A stretch of 64,000 nucleotides of DNA. It comes from Dermatemys mawii. Taxonomy: Eukaryota; Chordata; Testudines; Dermatemydidae. This document shows, piece after piece, positions 33,083 to 45,737 of the stretch (positions within the stretch are counted from its first letter, which is position 1; every line of letters begins with the position of its first letter). The DNA is taken from positions 21,935,697-21,999,696 of the forward strand of contig ML677334.1 of NCBI GenBank assembly GCA_007922305.1, given 5' to 3'. The position numbers and the translations under genes were made by a program. The notes under the pieces are model-generated. The model had not been told where the DNA came from. It saw nothing but the letters and a program-made list of their open reading frames with translations, and ran no database searches.

Positions 33083-34310
33083 AGAAGAGGGCAGAATTAT
33101 CTCCTGTAAATGTAAACAAACTTGTTTGTCTTAGCTATTAGCTGAACAAGAAAGAAGATTGAGTGGACTTGTAGGTTTTGAAGTTTTACATTGTTTTGTT
33201 TTTGTACACTTTTTGATTTCACTTACAACATAGAATACAGTGTATATTAAAATGTAGAAAAACATCCAAAATATTTAATAAATTTCAATTGGTATTCTAT
33301 TGTTTAATAATGTGATTAAAACTGCAATTAATCATGATTAATTTTTTTAATTGCAATTATTTTGATTATTATGATTTTGAGTTTATCACATGAGCTAACT
33401 GCGATTAAATGACAGCCCTACTTGAATACTTCATTCACAATGTGCTGGCTAATACCTTGTGGATGTTACCATAAGAGAAAATGTTTGAGATACAGGTACA
33501 TAGTTAATATTCATACCTTCAGTTACAAAAAAGATACATTCCTACAAATAGGATAATCATATTCAGCAAATCATAACTTTTCCATAAACACTTTGCAAGA
33601 TATGTTGAAATTGTATCAGTGCTAGCAGCTTTTCAGAGATCTCCTCCATCATATTCAGACATCTTGGAGTTTAACCCTCCAAAGCAAGACTATCTCACAT
33701 TCTTGCTTCCAGAATGCATAGCGCCCCTGCTGCTGAACTCTGTTTTCAGGATCCTTTTCCAAGTGTTTCATCTTATTTCCTGATTTTGCAAAGTTTTCCT
33801 CACTGTCTCGCAGGGTACCTCCTGACTCACTGTGTGCAACTCATCCTTCAGTAAACCCTACTACACTACAAATCAAGTCTGCCCTCCCTTATTTAAAGTG
33901 AAACTATGACTATAACATTCTAATTACTAATATATCAAAGTCCAAAGCAAAGTAAATCACTGACAAATGTGTTAAAATGTGCGTTGGGGTCAAACTCTCA
34001 CTTATCTGTGACTGGCAGGATCTTCCACTGCAGTTCAGGGTGTAAAACTCTGTCCTCATTCTAGGCTAGGAGTTTAGATTCTCTCCCTTTTAGTACCCCC
34101 ACAAGGTCATATTTAGGAGCCTCTTCCTTCTATTTCATGCTGAAATCTGCCTGGGTTGCTAGATCAGAAGGCATCTCAGTAAAGAAAGCCTTCCTAAACC
34201 CTCTGGCTGGTAGTGCTTATCTGCTCATAGCTGGCACTGGTAGAGGTCCTTTTCATATGTTTCCTTTCTCACCAGCTGACAAGACATAGGTTAACCTTAG
34301 GGCACTGGGC

Positions 34311-37169
34311 TGTCTTACCCTAGTTTATAGAGGGAACAAACTTTAAGCTAATAAAAATGATTATGAAAACTCCTGTCTCACTTCACACATCAATCTATGA
34401 GTTGTATGTCAATCTGGCTATTTTCTGGACTACAAAGCTTTCACTACTTTAGTCTTCCTAGCACCACTACAGTGAGAGCAAGAGAAATTGCATTCTATTC
34501 TGTTTCATGCGTCCGTAGATTTGTTGGCTGAATTATATTCACAAAAGCTCTTCTACTGGTGATGATGCATGGGCCAGATCAGACACAGCGTGACTTGCAA
34601 ATCCCAGGCTAAGTTTGCAGAGATTGCAGTTATAAAAGCTATTTTTTTAACCTTGTAAACTGAGCAAATTTGAGGCTGAAGTCTGAGACACAAACATGGC
34701 CACTTTCAGAGTAATTTTTGGAGTGCAATGGCACTTTAAGAGGCCCAGTTCTCCTCACACACAGATTTTACATGAGTATAACTCTATTGACTACATGAGA
34801 AGAAAATAAGGTCCAAGACTTCTGTTGGATTTTTGGGCCAGCTTTTGAAGAGGAGGGCTGTAGTCATAATGGCCTCTTTTCCTGAGGCCACAGTCTCTAG
34901 CGTGCCTGTCCTTTTTGAGAGTCCAGTTGTGTGAGGTGCTAAGTAACTACAATTCGCATTGAACTCAAAGGGAGTTGAAGTCACTCTGCACTGCAGTGGA
35001 AGTGCTCAAGATTTCTCAGGAACATTCATTTCCTCCATTCTGCTCTAATTCTCTCCTGGGATGCTCCAATTCAGCTTCTCTTCTTTTGAGGCTCTTCCAC
35101 CTCTCCTGTGCCTCTCTTCTTTCTATGGTGGTTCTCCCTCCCTCTTATTGTTTCTCACCCATATGCAACACAGAGGAGTGGAATAATCTCTTGCATATGG
35201 CCACTTCACAGTTGCCTGTAATGTGGCCTAACTGCCTTCACTAGCTCCTATACCCTTGGGTTAATTTCAGCCAGTGTGTGATGAATTCAGGAAGTGTTAA
35301 ACAACTCCCTTGACAGTCAGTCTCAACATAGATACATTTTATAAAAGCCAGGAGCCGAAGGTACAGTATTTCTAATACAAGCCAAATGCAACCTTACAGC
35401 CTAATAACTGTCTTCTTTCATTGCTAATTTTTGCTAACATTTTTATCAAGGAATTATCTTAATCTCTGGTGACTAGAAAGGCAAAGGCTGTGGGTGAAAA
35501 GTTACCTTTTAGCAACATACCCTCTGGTGCACCTATTTGCACAGACAAATTAAAAAAAAGTAACTGCACGCCTAAATTCTGACTATGTATATAATTACCC
35601 AATTTGAGTGGACAAATGGAGATTACTGGCCTTGCATGAAGGTGCATATTTGTGGAGGCCTGGTGAAAAATTTGACCTGGTGAGAAATAAAAATGCTCAA
35701 AGAAAGGAGTACCAGAAATATAATGGGGGAGGAGAAATAGAAAGAGACAATTAAATAAATTAGAAGAAATAGACAAAAATTCAGAAAACTTCTCTTCTTC
35801 AGAAAATACTTCAATTTTTCTGATAAATACTACTTTCAGTTTAATATCCTATTACATTCAAACATGTAAAGAGGTGGTATGCTTCTTTTTACGCTCATGT
35901 TAATGAGATTATGACATACATACCTGTTTTTCAGTGGTGAAATAGTGTAACTACACAATATCCTCCCTCCCTCAGCCCCAACTTATTCCCTCTCATTTTT
36001 CAAAATGGAATCTTGAATTCCCCCATCTCCTCATGAAATGGTGACATTTAATCTAACCATTGTTTACTCTCCCAGCCCACCAGCAAATTCAGCATTTATC
36101 TGTTGTTCTCTGTTATTCCACCAGAGCAGCCCCTGTCAGATGCTTGAAAGTCATGCCAATCATTTGCCTGTTTTTCAAAAATTTCTTTCAGGGGTACTTT
36201 CCTATTCCCTTCTTGTTCCTCTCATGCCTCTTCTCATTGCTAATTCATCTAGATACTTAGTTACTAGTAGTTTAAAATTATTTTGATTGTATACATCCTA
36301 TTTTTTATTCCAATTCTCCTCTGCCCTCCCCAAAAAAATTCTTCTTCATTTTTATTGATATGCATTTCTACAGAAAAATAGAACCTGTGTAATACAGTCT
36401 TTGTACGAATCATAGCATAACCATAGATTTACTTTCATGATTATATATCAAAGTAGACAGGCAACAAACACTTATACAGGATAATAGGAGAATTAGAAAA
36501 AACCCCACTTTATTTGACAAGGCCGGATCCTCAGCTGATGTGAATCAGTGTAACTCCACTGAAATCAGTGAAGCTATACCAGTTTATGCCAACCATATAG
36601 TTCTAATTGAAATTTGTTCCCTCTAGTAGTGGGTATAAAACAAGAGATCTCTTTTACTGCCTCTGCTGAATTATTGAGTTGTCTCCTTGATAAATTATTA
36701 ATTAGGTTTTTAAAGAGCTAATTGATATTATTGCAGAATAGCTGCATTTTAATTAGAATTTTTATAACTGCTTCAAGAAATGTTCTGTCTAGTTCACAGA
36801 TTCGTAATTTGAATTTAAAAAGAATTCTACTTAAGGGATATAGATTTCATTATATGTACTTTGTGTTTGTGCCAGTATACGCTACTTTTAAATATATACA
36901 TTTCTTTTTCTACTGGGTCCTTGGTTCTAATTTCTTTTATCCTTCTTCTATCTTCTTTTCTCCATTGCTGGAATTAACACCAGAGGCCTTCAGAATTAGA
37001 GGCAATGAGGGATGATGATGTTGTTCTTCACTTCCAGTAGTATCTTTAAAATTATCAAGGACTGAAAGGATTTTAAAATACAACTGATAGAAGCTCCAAT
37101 TTTACTCATCAGAGCCTATCCGCATTAGGGTAAAAGATATATTTAAAAAATGTTTGTTAACATTCTTTA
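34311..37169. other. No recognised gene
   Basis: AT-rich anonymous DNA. A short old repeat lies near 36525-36600 (GGATCCTCAGCTGATGTGAA, GTGTAACTCCACTGAAATCA). Confidence 0.5.
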
Positions 37170-37267
37170 GAGCTCTAGTCTACACAGGGCAAATTGTATT
37201 TTAACACATATTAGATTATCTAGGTGAGATCTGGGGATGTGCGTTTTATCCTAGTATAGACAGGCAC
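37170..37267. mobile_element. Possible short Harbinger-type MITE
   Basis: Left end CTCTAGTCTACACAGGGC and right end reading GTGCCTGTCTATACTAGG backwards resemble this window's Harbinger ends. The left flank is tta. Decayed. Confidence 0.4.
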
Positions 37268-40200
37268 TGAGAAGATGAGCTCTGGCTCCACCTCCAGTTG
37301 AGAAGGCAGGTGTTTAATAATTATAAACAGGGTCTTTCCTGATCTGACTTGATTCACTCTCAGATGGCTCCTGTATCAGCTGATGCCATTAGAGAGAGGA
37401 AATGTATTTTAACATACTAACTTGCTGTACTATGCAAATGTCTAGAGGAGGAAACAGTCTTTTGTTTAACTTTGTAGTTATTAATCTGCCATAGCTATTG
37501 TTGAAAAGTGCAGCACCATTTCAGTCTCCCAAAGTGTGCAAGTTCCTGCTGGGCATGACAATGTTTTGTAATGGAGCTTCCCAGCAGGACTTCACAGATT
37601 GATTAAAATGTTATAACTTCTCTCTGTCTGATTATATGAATTAGGGAAATTCTCCTTGCTCAAAGTGCCAGGAGTCTTTTGCAAATTGCATATGACAATT
37701 GGTCTATGTTACAGACACCATTCGTACAGTAAATCTGGAATACCCACTTCTGTATAGTTTCAGTGCTCACTAAATATACTTTTTTGGTTAGATATAATTT
37801 AGAAGTGCAGAGCAATTTATTTAGTTCTTTGCCTTAATACTGTTGTTCTGGAAAAGCAGGTTCATAGAAACCTTTTCTGAAGGTGTAAGTTGATTTATTG
37901 TGGGGGACATGGGATTTATATATTGTGGGGTTTGGATTCATTTATAATTAATGCTACTTAATAAGAGTATCACTCTTATCAACAACATTTGTTGTACACA
38001 GCTAAATTCGTGACTGCAGTTTTTTTATGTTTGGCTCCAGTTCATATTATGACCTAGGGACCTTCATCATAAGAAATAGAAATTACTAGTGTAAGATGTC
38101 AGTGATTCAAATTAACACATTAGTTACATACACTACTGAAAGCACAACTTCAAAATTTATGCTATTAAGTTAGTTTAATTATTGATTGATTGAGTGTGAT
38201 ATGGGATGATAGACTTAAGCAGCACAAGAAGTTTGGAAATAAGGTATCCTTTGCAAAGTAAAATACAATACAAGGGAAAAACACAAAGTAGTTAAATGTG
38301 TTCAGACCACACATATTGTCATCACAAATGGTCATCCTTGTTGCAGTGTCTGTAGAGAAGCTAGGAATAGAATTGATGTAGAGAAAGAATTCTTCTCTCC
38401 TACCCCTACCCGTGGGAAAGAGAAAAAGAAGGAAGAAGATGCTGCTATCCAAAGAAAGGAGAGTAGAGAAAAAATGCTAGACAAATTAGTTTAAAAGGTC
38501 TGAACATGGATAGAAGGGGTAGGCATGGGAGGAGAGAACAAAGGATACAGACGAGAAGACCTTGCTTTTAGCTTAGTGAAACTAATTCATTTATTCTTTC
38601 TAGTCTGTTTCCCTTGCTTAGTGAACTGTTTGCAAGAAACATTTCATTCAATTAATTTAGCACCTTGTTCTGTTTGTTTCACAGCCTTAGTCTTATTAAT
38701 TTTTTCATTTTTTCTAAATGACTTCAATATGTGTTTGGCAACACATTTCAGGCTTAGATAGGTTCAAACTATTTGTTGTGACCATTGCTTTGAATACTTT
38801 GTTTCTATAATATGCTATACATGCTCTGTGATTGATTATCTGTAGCTAAATATTGCATTCTATTAACAAAAACACAGTAACTGGAGAAAGACAAAAGAAA
38901 ATAACCTAAAATTCCACAGTGCACACAAGCCACTGTTTGGAGAAATTATCCCTTTCAATATTATTTAAAATAATAAAATATTGGTAACCATGCATGGACC
39001 TCAGCAGAAGCAGATGGACTCCACGTACCCTGCATCACAAAAAGCAGATGGCAGCCAATAAAAAATAATGTTATTTTTTTAGAGGCAGGAGCCTTGACCA
39101 AACTCAGTGTTGCCAACTTTCATTACTTTCTTGTGAGTCTCATAATATTTGGTGCTTTTCTTAAAGCTCCAGTTCCTGGAGTCACGTGACTAGGTGAAAC
39201 TCTACTTTTTTGGTAAGTTTCTCTTCCTCACATTTGAAAAGATAAGTTGCTGTGATTTTTTGAATACTTGGGTTGCAGTTTTAGTTGCTGATTGTAAATG
39301 CTAAAGTATTACTGGAAGTCACTTATTCCTGGTCATGAATCATCCTAGGCTGAGCCTATAACAAACATCTGATGTGTCTGTTTCACATTTACAATTGTGT
39401 TAAATAACATATTAACTGGCAATTAATATGCATTACGACAAGATAGAAAATTCAAGTGTAGGGAAGGCCAGGGGTGAAGACAGAAAAACATGCATCTGCC
39501 TGGTCCTCAAAATATTAACCTGCTCCTGCACACAGAAGTCCACCATGAAGGCTGGCTTGCCATTCTATACTTGGAGTAGAGATAAACAGAAAAAATCATT
39601 CTCTAGGGCTTTCAGTGTAGCACTTTATGAGCTCTATAAATATTAACTTAAAAATATGTGGCAGATGATATTCTGTAAGTACTTTTTACCACAAATTAAA
39701 CACACCGCATCTAAATGTAATGTACACACTGAGTTACGCTGTTTTATACCAGCTAAGGGTCAAGCCCATTGACCTAAAGGAGTAACTATAAAAAATGTTC
39801 TGTGCTTCCTCTGTTCCTAAAGCTATATTTCTTGAAGATATTACTGCTTCAGTGTCGTCACCTAATGCTTGGATGGAGTCTGCTTTGTTTCCAAAATTGT
39901 GAACAGTTTTTAAATTTTTTTTAAAAGAGGAATGTTGGGGGAGGGAACCAGGAATTTGTTATTCTGGAACCACAACAAAAAGTGGATTAATACACTGTTC
40001 TTAGTTAAACCTAGTCTGTGAATTTTCAAATCTCCAGAGAGAGAACTGTATTTTCAACAACTAGAAAAATATTTACAGTAATAGTGATATAGTTAATACA
40101 TAGGATTGTGCCTCTGAAGGCAGAAAGTTGTCATTATTTTTCAACAAGCAGCTAATTAAACTGTCTGGAAATCTTGTTTGTTGTACAGTGCTCCAAAGGG

Positions 40201-40859
40201 TTAACTAAAAGTCAGCAGTGATGCTGTAATCCTCAGGGACTGCCACCATGCTGCAGTGTTGTTGTGCAAGATCAGTTTTTCGGGTGAAGCAGTATTTGCT
40301 CCAGCAGCTGGCTCAGTCATGTCTGTCATTTTGGGTTTCTGTCCAAAACAACATGGCTGACATACCAGGTAAAGCAAAGGACTAACATACTATGTTTGAA
40401 ACTACATTCCTGTCATCCCCTGCTATACCAGAAAATATATTACTTCGGAGAAAAAGTCAGAATCTCTTCAGAAAATTGATACACAATGCGTCAGGAATGT
40501 TTATCCTTGATTGGAAAAAGTATGACTGTGCATTTTTTCAAGTACGAGCCTTCCTAAATGAAATGATAACAAGTTGCAAATAAACCTGTCTGTCCTCTGT
40601 CTTATTTTTTGTGTGCTGTAGGCGGTATTTTTCTAACAAAATATAATAGCCACAGGGGGTAGTTGTCCACAATATCCCTATTTCCCAAATTCTGTGGTAG
40701 CCTTGCCCTTAGATTGATATTATAACCTTCTGGTATGAGCCATTTGATATGAAGTGGGACATTTCCACAATTTAGCTTCTGTATAAATGTTCTTGGTGAG
40801 CAGTGTCTAGTTTCCCCTTTATTTTAAAAAGATTATACACATTATATTAGGGTTGGCAA
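37268..40859. other. No recognised gene
   Basis: Long anonymous AT-rich stretch. Open frames up to 95 codons have no recognisable domain. A short old repeat resembling the one near 36550 is at 39730-39785. Confidence 0.5.
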
Positions 40860-40889
40860 ATGTGATTTGAAAATATCAGAGCTGGCCTT

Positions 40890-41145
40890 AACATTGGCTA
40901 CTCCTGCAATCAGTTAATCTCTCTTAGAGTCCACTCCCCCATTATTGTAGTATCCAAGCACCTCACAATCCTGCTGTGAGGTACAGAAATGCTGCTCTTC
41001 TCGTTTCATACATGGGAAACTGGTACACAGAGTGAGTAAGCACAAATAACATAGGAAAAATCTGTGACAGAGCAGAGAATTGAGCCCAGGTCTCACAAAG
41101 CTTGAAGGAGTACTCTAACCACTGGACTATCCTCCTTTTGTTTTG
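40890..41145. repeat. MIR-like SINE
   Basis: Shows CTCACAATCCTGCTGTGAGG, TTCATACATGGGAAACTG, CAGAGAATTGAGCCCAGGTC and TCTAACCACTGGACTATCC in the order of a reptile MIR-like SINE. Confidence 0.7.
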
Positions 41146-41699
41146 TCTAATCTTAGAGCCCCAGTGATACTAAGGAAAAGCCAGACCTTTATGGTAACAA
41201 TTTTGTCTTTAACTCCCTTGCAAAACACATACTATGCTCTTGGGTCATAATTGAGGCAGAAGAAAACTCTTGTATTCCAATCTGTAGAGGACTAGAAACA
41301 CAGAGGAGGAGAAGAAAGCCTCCTTACCTCTGGATCTGCACCACCTAGAGACGAAACTACTAATACGTCTAGGAGGGTATAACAACAATACAGTTGTTAT
41401 CTACTCCAGATCTAAACCTATTGGATAAGAAATTAAATACACTTTTAATGCCAGCAAGAATCACAAAAGACAACTAAATCAAGGAAACACAGAGCATGGG
41501 ATTATAGGCCAAGGAAGGAGCTCATGGCAACTGCAAACAGAGCAGTTGGCATCAGGGCACAGGAATTTCCTTCAAAGGTAAAAGAAATGCAAACTGGGTG
41601 TGGAGCAGGGAATGGAAAGCAGAAGTGCTGTGATGCATTTGTCTCATTGGGAAGTAACAGGAGTCTGGTGTAGGATGATGAGTGGGAACTCATCTCTAT
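41146..41699. other. No recognised gene
   Basis: Anonymous DNA. Confidence 0.5.
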
Positions 41700-41965
41700 A
41701 GGTTCTCTAGGGCTCAAGCACCCACTGGAAAAAAAAATAAGGGGTGCTCAACACTACCAGCCACAGTGGTTCTGTGGACCTGGGGCTAGCCACTGATAAC
41801 TTGTCTGGCAGCATCCCGGGGCTTGCAGGAGGCACTTGCGGTGGAAGAAGGGAAGGGGACGGAGGAGCCTTGGGGAAGGTGGCAGAAGGGGAGTGAGGGT
41901 GGGGTCTCAGGGTGGAGCAGCGGTGGAGCACCCACTGGGCAAAAGAAAAATCAGCATCTGAGTCT
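41700..41965. mobile_element. Relative of the GTGGGTGCTC hAT-like element
   Basis: Left part reads TAGGTTCTCTAGGGCTCAAGC and the right part GGTGGAGCACCCACTGGGC, with a G-rich interior, like the element at 7009-7293. No clean target duplication. Confidence 0.5.
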
Positions 41966-42458
41966 GGGTGTCGGTGTATAAATAAATATTCTAGGCATGC
42001 TGCTCTGCTTCAGGATTCCTATGGTTAGTGCATGGGGACTGAACATTTACATGTCAGTTCCAGAACGCTTTCCTTGCTCTTCCAAAGCCAGGTTGTTTGA
42101 GCCCTGGAGTTGCCTGGGAAGGGGTTGGGGGTTGCTTTTTGATGTAAGAGTATTTTTTTCCCCTCTCTGTACTCTGCCATAGTTGCTGGCGTGCAGACCT
42201 TTCTCCCAGTAGCCTATAGTACATCTGTTTACTGAGGATGTATTTAAAGATATCTCTTGCCAAGCCCTTTCATAAATGGCTGTCTGAAGATTATCAAGTT
42301 TATTAAAGGCAATATGACTTATTTAATGGGAGGGTGAAAGATGGGAACTAATGCTTTAACTATGTTACCAGATACAACACAGTAAATCTTTGCAACTGTC
42401 TCATTCGTTCTACCTCAAAAAAAACACAACTACTTTGTTCTCAGTTGTCTATTTATTT
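41966..42458. other. No recognised gene
   Basis: Anonymous DNA before the CR1 3' end. Confidence 0.5.
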
Positions 42459-42515
42459 AAGAACATAAGAGTAGCCATATAGGGTCAGACCAATTGTCCA
42501 TGTAATCCAGTATCA

Positions 42516-42894
42516 TAGTGGTTCTCAAACTGGAGGTCGCGGCCCCCCGGGGGGGGGGGGGTTACAGGCCGATTCCCGGAGAGTCGCGAGCTGCCTGTGC
42601 TGCTGAAGTGCCACCGAATAGAACGCTTCCACTTTCAGCAGCATTTTGGCGGACATGCCGAGCGCTTCACAGGGTCCGCCGAAAAGCCGCCGAAGTGAAT
42701 GTTTCTGGTTTTGGCAGCTTTTCAGCAGACACTCTGAAGCGCACATAATGTCCGCCGAAATGCCGGCAAAAGTGGAAGCGTTCTATTCGGCAGCATGTCG
42801 GCGGACATACAGGGTTCGCGGCAGCCTGTGGGGAAGAGAAAAAGTGCCGCTGCACAAAAAAGTGCCGCTGCACAAAAAAGTTTGAGAATCGCCG
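42516..42894. mobile_element. Non-autonomous hAT with perfect 8-bp target duplication
   Basis: The left end TAGTGGTTCTCAAACTGG pairs with the right end read backwards, CGGCGATTCTCAAACTTTTT. CAGTATCA lies at 42508-42515 and 42895-42902. The interior repeats TCCGCCGAAA and GGCGGACAT words in both orientations, and an 18-bp unit (AGTGCCGCTGCACAAAAA) is tandemly doubled at 42843-42878. Confidence 0.9.
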
Positions 42895-44353
42895 CAGTAT
42901 CATGTCTTCCAATGGTGGCTGGTGCCAGATGCTTGAGAGAGAGTGAACAGAAAAGGGCAATGTATCCAGTGATCCCGTCAGTGATTTAGGGACACCCAGA
43001 GCATGGAGTTGCATCCCTGACCATCTTGGACAATAGCCATTGTTGGACCTATCCTCCACGAACTCATCTAATTCTTTTCTGAACCAATTTTGACCTTCAC
43101 TACATCCCCCTGGCAATGAGTTCCACAGGTTGACTGCATTCATGTGGAAAAAATACTTATTTATGTTTTAAACCTGCTGCTGATTAATTTCATTGGGTGA
43201 CTCTTGGTTCATATGTTATGTGAAGGGGTGAATAACACTACCTTATTCATTTTCCTCTACACCACTCATGATTTTGTAGACCCTTATCATATTCCCTCCC
43301 CCGCTTTGTTGTCTCTTTTTCAAGCTGAACAGTCACGTCTTTTTTTAGTCTCTCCTCATATGGAAGTTGTTCCATACACCTAATCATTTTGTTGCCCTTC
43401 TCTGCACTTTTTCCAATTCTAATATCTTTTTTGAGATGGAATGACCAGAACTGCATGTAGTATTCAAGGTGTGGATGTACCATGGATTTATATAGTGGCA
43501 CTACATTTTCTGTCTGTCCATTTCATAATGGTTCCTAACATCGTTGGCTTTTTTGACTGCTGCTGAACATCAACACATTCTATTTACAATTACTCCAAGA
43601 TCTTTCTTCAGTGGTAACAGCTAATTTAGATTCCATCGCTTTGTCTGTACATTTAGGACTATATTTTCCAGTGTGCATTACTTTGCACTTAGCAGATGAA
43701 ATTCAGTTCTGATATTTTGTTGCCCAGGCAATCAGTTTTAAGGCACCTTTGTAACTTTTTGCCACCAGCTATAGATTTAATTATATTGAGTAATTTCATA
43801 TCATCTGCAAACTTTCCCACCTCACGATTTATCCCTTTTCTCCAAATTATTTATGAATGTTGAACAACACTGGTCCCAGTACAGGCCCCTGGCGGATGCT
43901 GCCCTTTGCCTCTTTCCACCATGAAAACTGACAGTTTATTCCTATCCTTTGTTTCCTGTCTTTTAATCAGTTACTGATCCCTCAGAGGCTCTTCTTTTAT
44001 CCCATGACTCCTTACTTTGTCAAAGGCTTTCAGAGAAAGTCCAACTACACTACGTTCACTCGATCACCCTTGTCCACATGCTTGTTAACCCCTAAAAAAA
44101 TCTAATAGATTGGTGAGGCATGATTTCCCTTTACTAAAGCCATATTGACTTTTCCCTGATATTGTGTTAATCTATATATGTGATAATTCTGGTTTTTACT
44201 ATAGTACATTTGTCTGGTACTGAAATTAGGCTTACCACCTGTAATTACTAAGATCACCTCTGAAGTCTTTTTGAAACTTTGGCATCGCATTAGCTACCCT
44301 CCAGTAATCTGCTACAGAGGTTGATTTAAGTGATAGGTTACATACCACAGTTA

Positions 44354-44467
44354 CAGGTTTCAGAGTAGTAGCAGTGTTAGTCTGTATCCACAAAAAGAAC
44401 GAGGAGTCCTTGTGGCACCTTAGAGACTAACCAGTTTATTTGGGCATAAGCTTTCGTGGGCTAGAAC
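44354..44467. mobile_element. SINE-like repeat with 9-bp target duplication
   Basis: The unit carries GTTTCAGAGTAGTAGCAGTG, TTGTGGCACCTTAGAGACTA and CATAAGCTTTCGTGGGCTAG, a sequence very common in turtle genomes. CCACAGTTA flanks it at 44345-44353 and 44468-44476. I do not assert the family name. Confidence 0.8.
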
Positions 44468-45023
44468 CCACAGTTAATAGTTCTGCAATTTCACATTTCA
44501 GTTCCTTCAGAACTCTTGGGTGAATACCATCTGGTCTTGGTGGTTTATTATTGTTTAATGTGTCAATTTGTTCCAAAAGCTCCTCTCTCACCTAGGTGTG
44601 GGACAGTTCCTCAGGATTTGTCATCTAAAAAGTGCCTCAGGTGTGGGAATCTCCCTCACATCCTGTGCAGTGAAGACCAGTGCAAAGAATTCATTTAGCT
44701 TCTCTGCAATAGCCTTGTCTTCTTGATTATCCAGTGGTCCTATGGACTGTTTGGCAGGCTTCCTGCTTCTAATGTACTCACAAAAATTAACCACATTTAT
44801 TTTTTTGTCTTTGCTAGTTGCTTTTCAAATTCTTTCTGGCCTGCCTAATTATACTTATACAGTTGACTTGCCAGAATTTATGGTCCTTTGTTTTCCTCAG
44901 TAGGATTTGATATCCAATTTTTAAAGGATGTCTTTTTGTCTCTGCTCTATTCATGTTGTTTAGCCATTGTGTTTTTTGGTCCTTACTGTGTTTTTAATTT
45001 TTTTAATTGGAGATATACATATA

Positions 45024-45737
45024 CAGTTGAATCTCAGTTACAAATACCAGAGTTACAAACTGACCCATCAACTACACACGGGCAGCACATGAATCCCCCT
45101 CAGGGAGGCTTGCCTCTACTGCCCCCCCTTCCCACCAGAGGGCCCCCCCACCGGATTGGAGGAGCCCCAGCCAAACTACCCAAAGTACCAACACATCCGC
45201 CCCAGCCACCTTGAGTCCCAGGCCACAAGCCAGCCCACCCTAGATACCCTGCCGTCCTGATCCCTGGCTTGGGCCAAAACCAGCTTTGGGGAAGAGGAGG
45301 AGTGAGGGTGGGGCTTTGGGGTGGAGTATGGGTGGGCCACAGCCTGGGTTTGGGGAGGCTTAAGCCTCCCCTGGCCTATTATACCTGCTGCCCATGACCA
45401 CACACCTCATTTGGAACTGGACATAATCATATGTAATCAGGTGGCTGCACTGACCAAAAAATAAAAAAAGCAAATTCAGTACAGTACTGTTTCATATAAG
45501 CTATTAATGAAAAAAGGGAAAGTTTAAAAAAAGATTTGACAGTATAAGGAAATTGTCTGTAGTTGTTTCTTTTAAATTAAAATGGTTAAAAATCAGCCTT
45601 TTTCTTCTGCATAGTAAAGTTTCAAAGCTGTATTAAGTTTACAACTAAGCATTGACTTTTGAAAGAACCACGGTAACATTTTGTTCAGAATTTTGAATAT
45701 TTCAGAGTTACAGGTTTGTAACTCTGAGGCTCTACTG
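45024..45737. mobile_element. pogo-like element with TA target, inside CR1
   Basis: The left end CAGTTGAATCTCAGTTACAA pairs with the right end read backwards, CAGTAGAGCCTCAGAGTTAC. TA flanks both sides (45022-45023 and 45738-45739). Its interior contains another GC-rich element at about 45078-45395. Confidence 0.8.
45078..45395. mobile_element. GC-rich non-autonomous element nested in the pogo-like element
   Basis: Left CGGGCAGCACATGAATCCCC pairs loosely with the right end read backwards, CATGGGCAGCAGGTATAATA. The flanking 8-mers actacaca and accacaca match at 7 of 8, suggesting an hAT target. The boundary is uncertain by a few bases. Confidence 0.5.

Larger units (their letters stand above)
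32003..33420. mobile_element. Fold-back hAT with perfect 8-bp target duplication
   Basis: The ends are TAGGGCTGTCA and its exact complement TGACAGCCCTA. CTTGAATA lies directly outside each end (31995-32002 and 33421-33428). Both arms hold the same family sequence in opposite orientation: 32003-32552 reads hAT transposase 3' sequence on the minus strand, and 33082-33420 reads it on the plus strand. The right arm has lost ~147 bp between two GTGTAC words (left-arm positions 32263 and 32410). A CR1 copy sits between the arms, and a pogo-like MITE is in the left arm. It is a relative of the element at 17311. Confidence 0.85.
31195..34310 (-). mobile_element. Probable long LTR on the minus strand, split by an hAT
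   Basis: The two parts are 31195-31994 and 33429-34310. On the minus strand a TATAAAAGG lies at 31749-31757, and an AATAAG-type, A-rich site lies about 220 bp further on, as expected for a promoter and end signal within one LTR. The wording resembles a turtle retroelement LTR as I remember it. The outer ends are not defined and no retroviral gene is seen beside it. Confidence 0.4.

Noticed and set aside
42667..43143. 158-codon minus-strand frame
   Set aside because: A fortuitous fusion of the CR1 ORF2 C-terminus with the hAT inserted at 42516-42894; not a gene.
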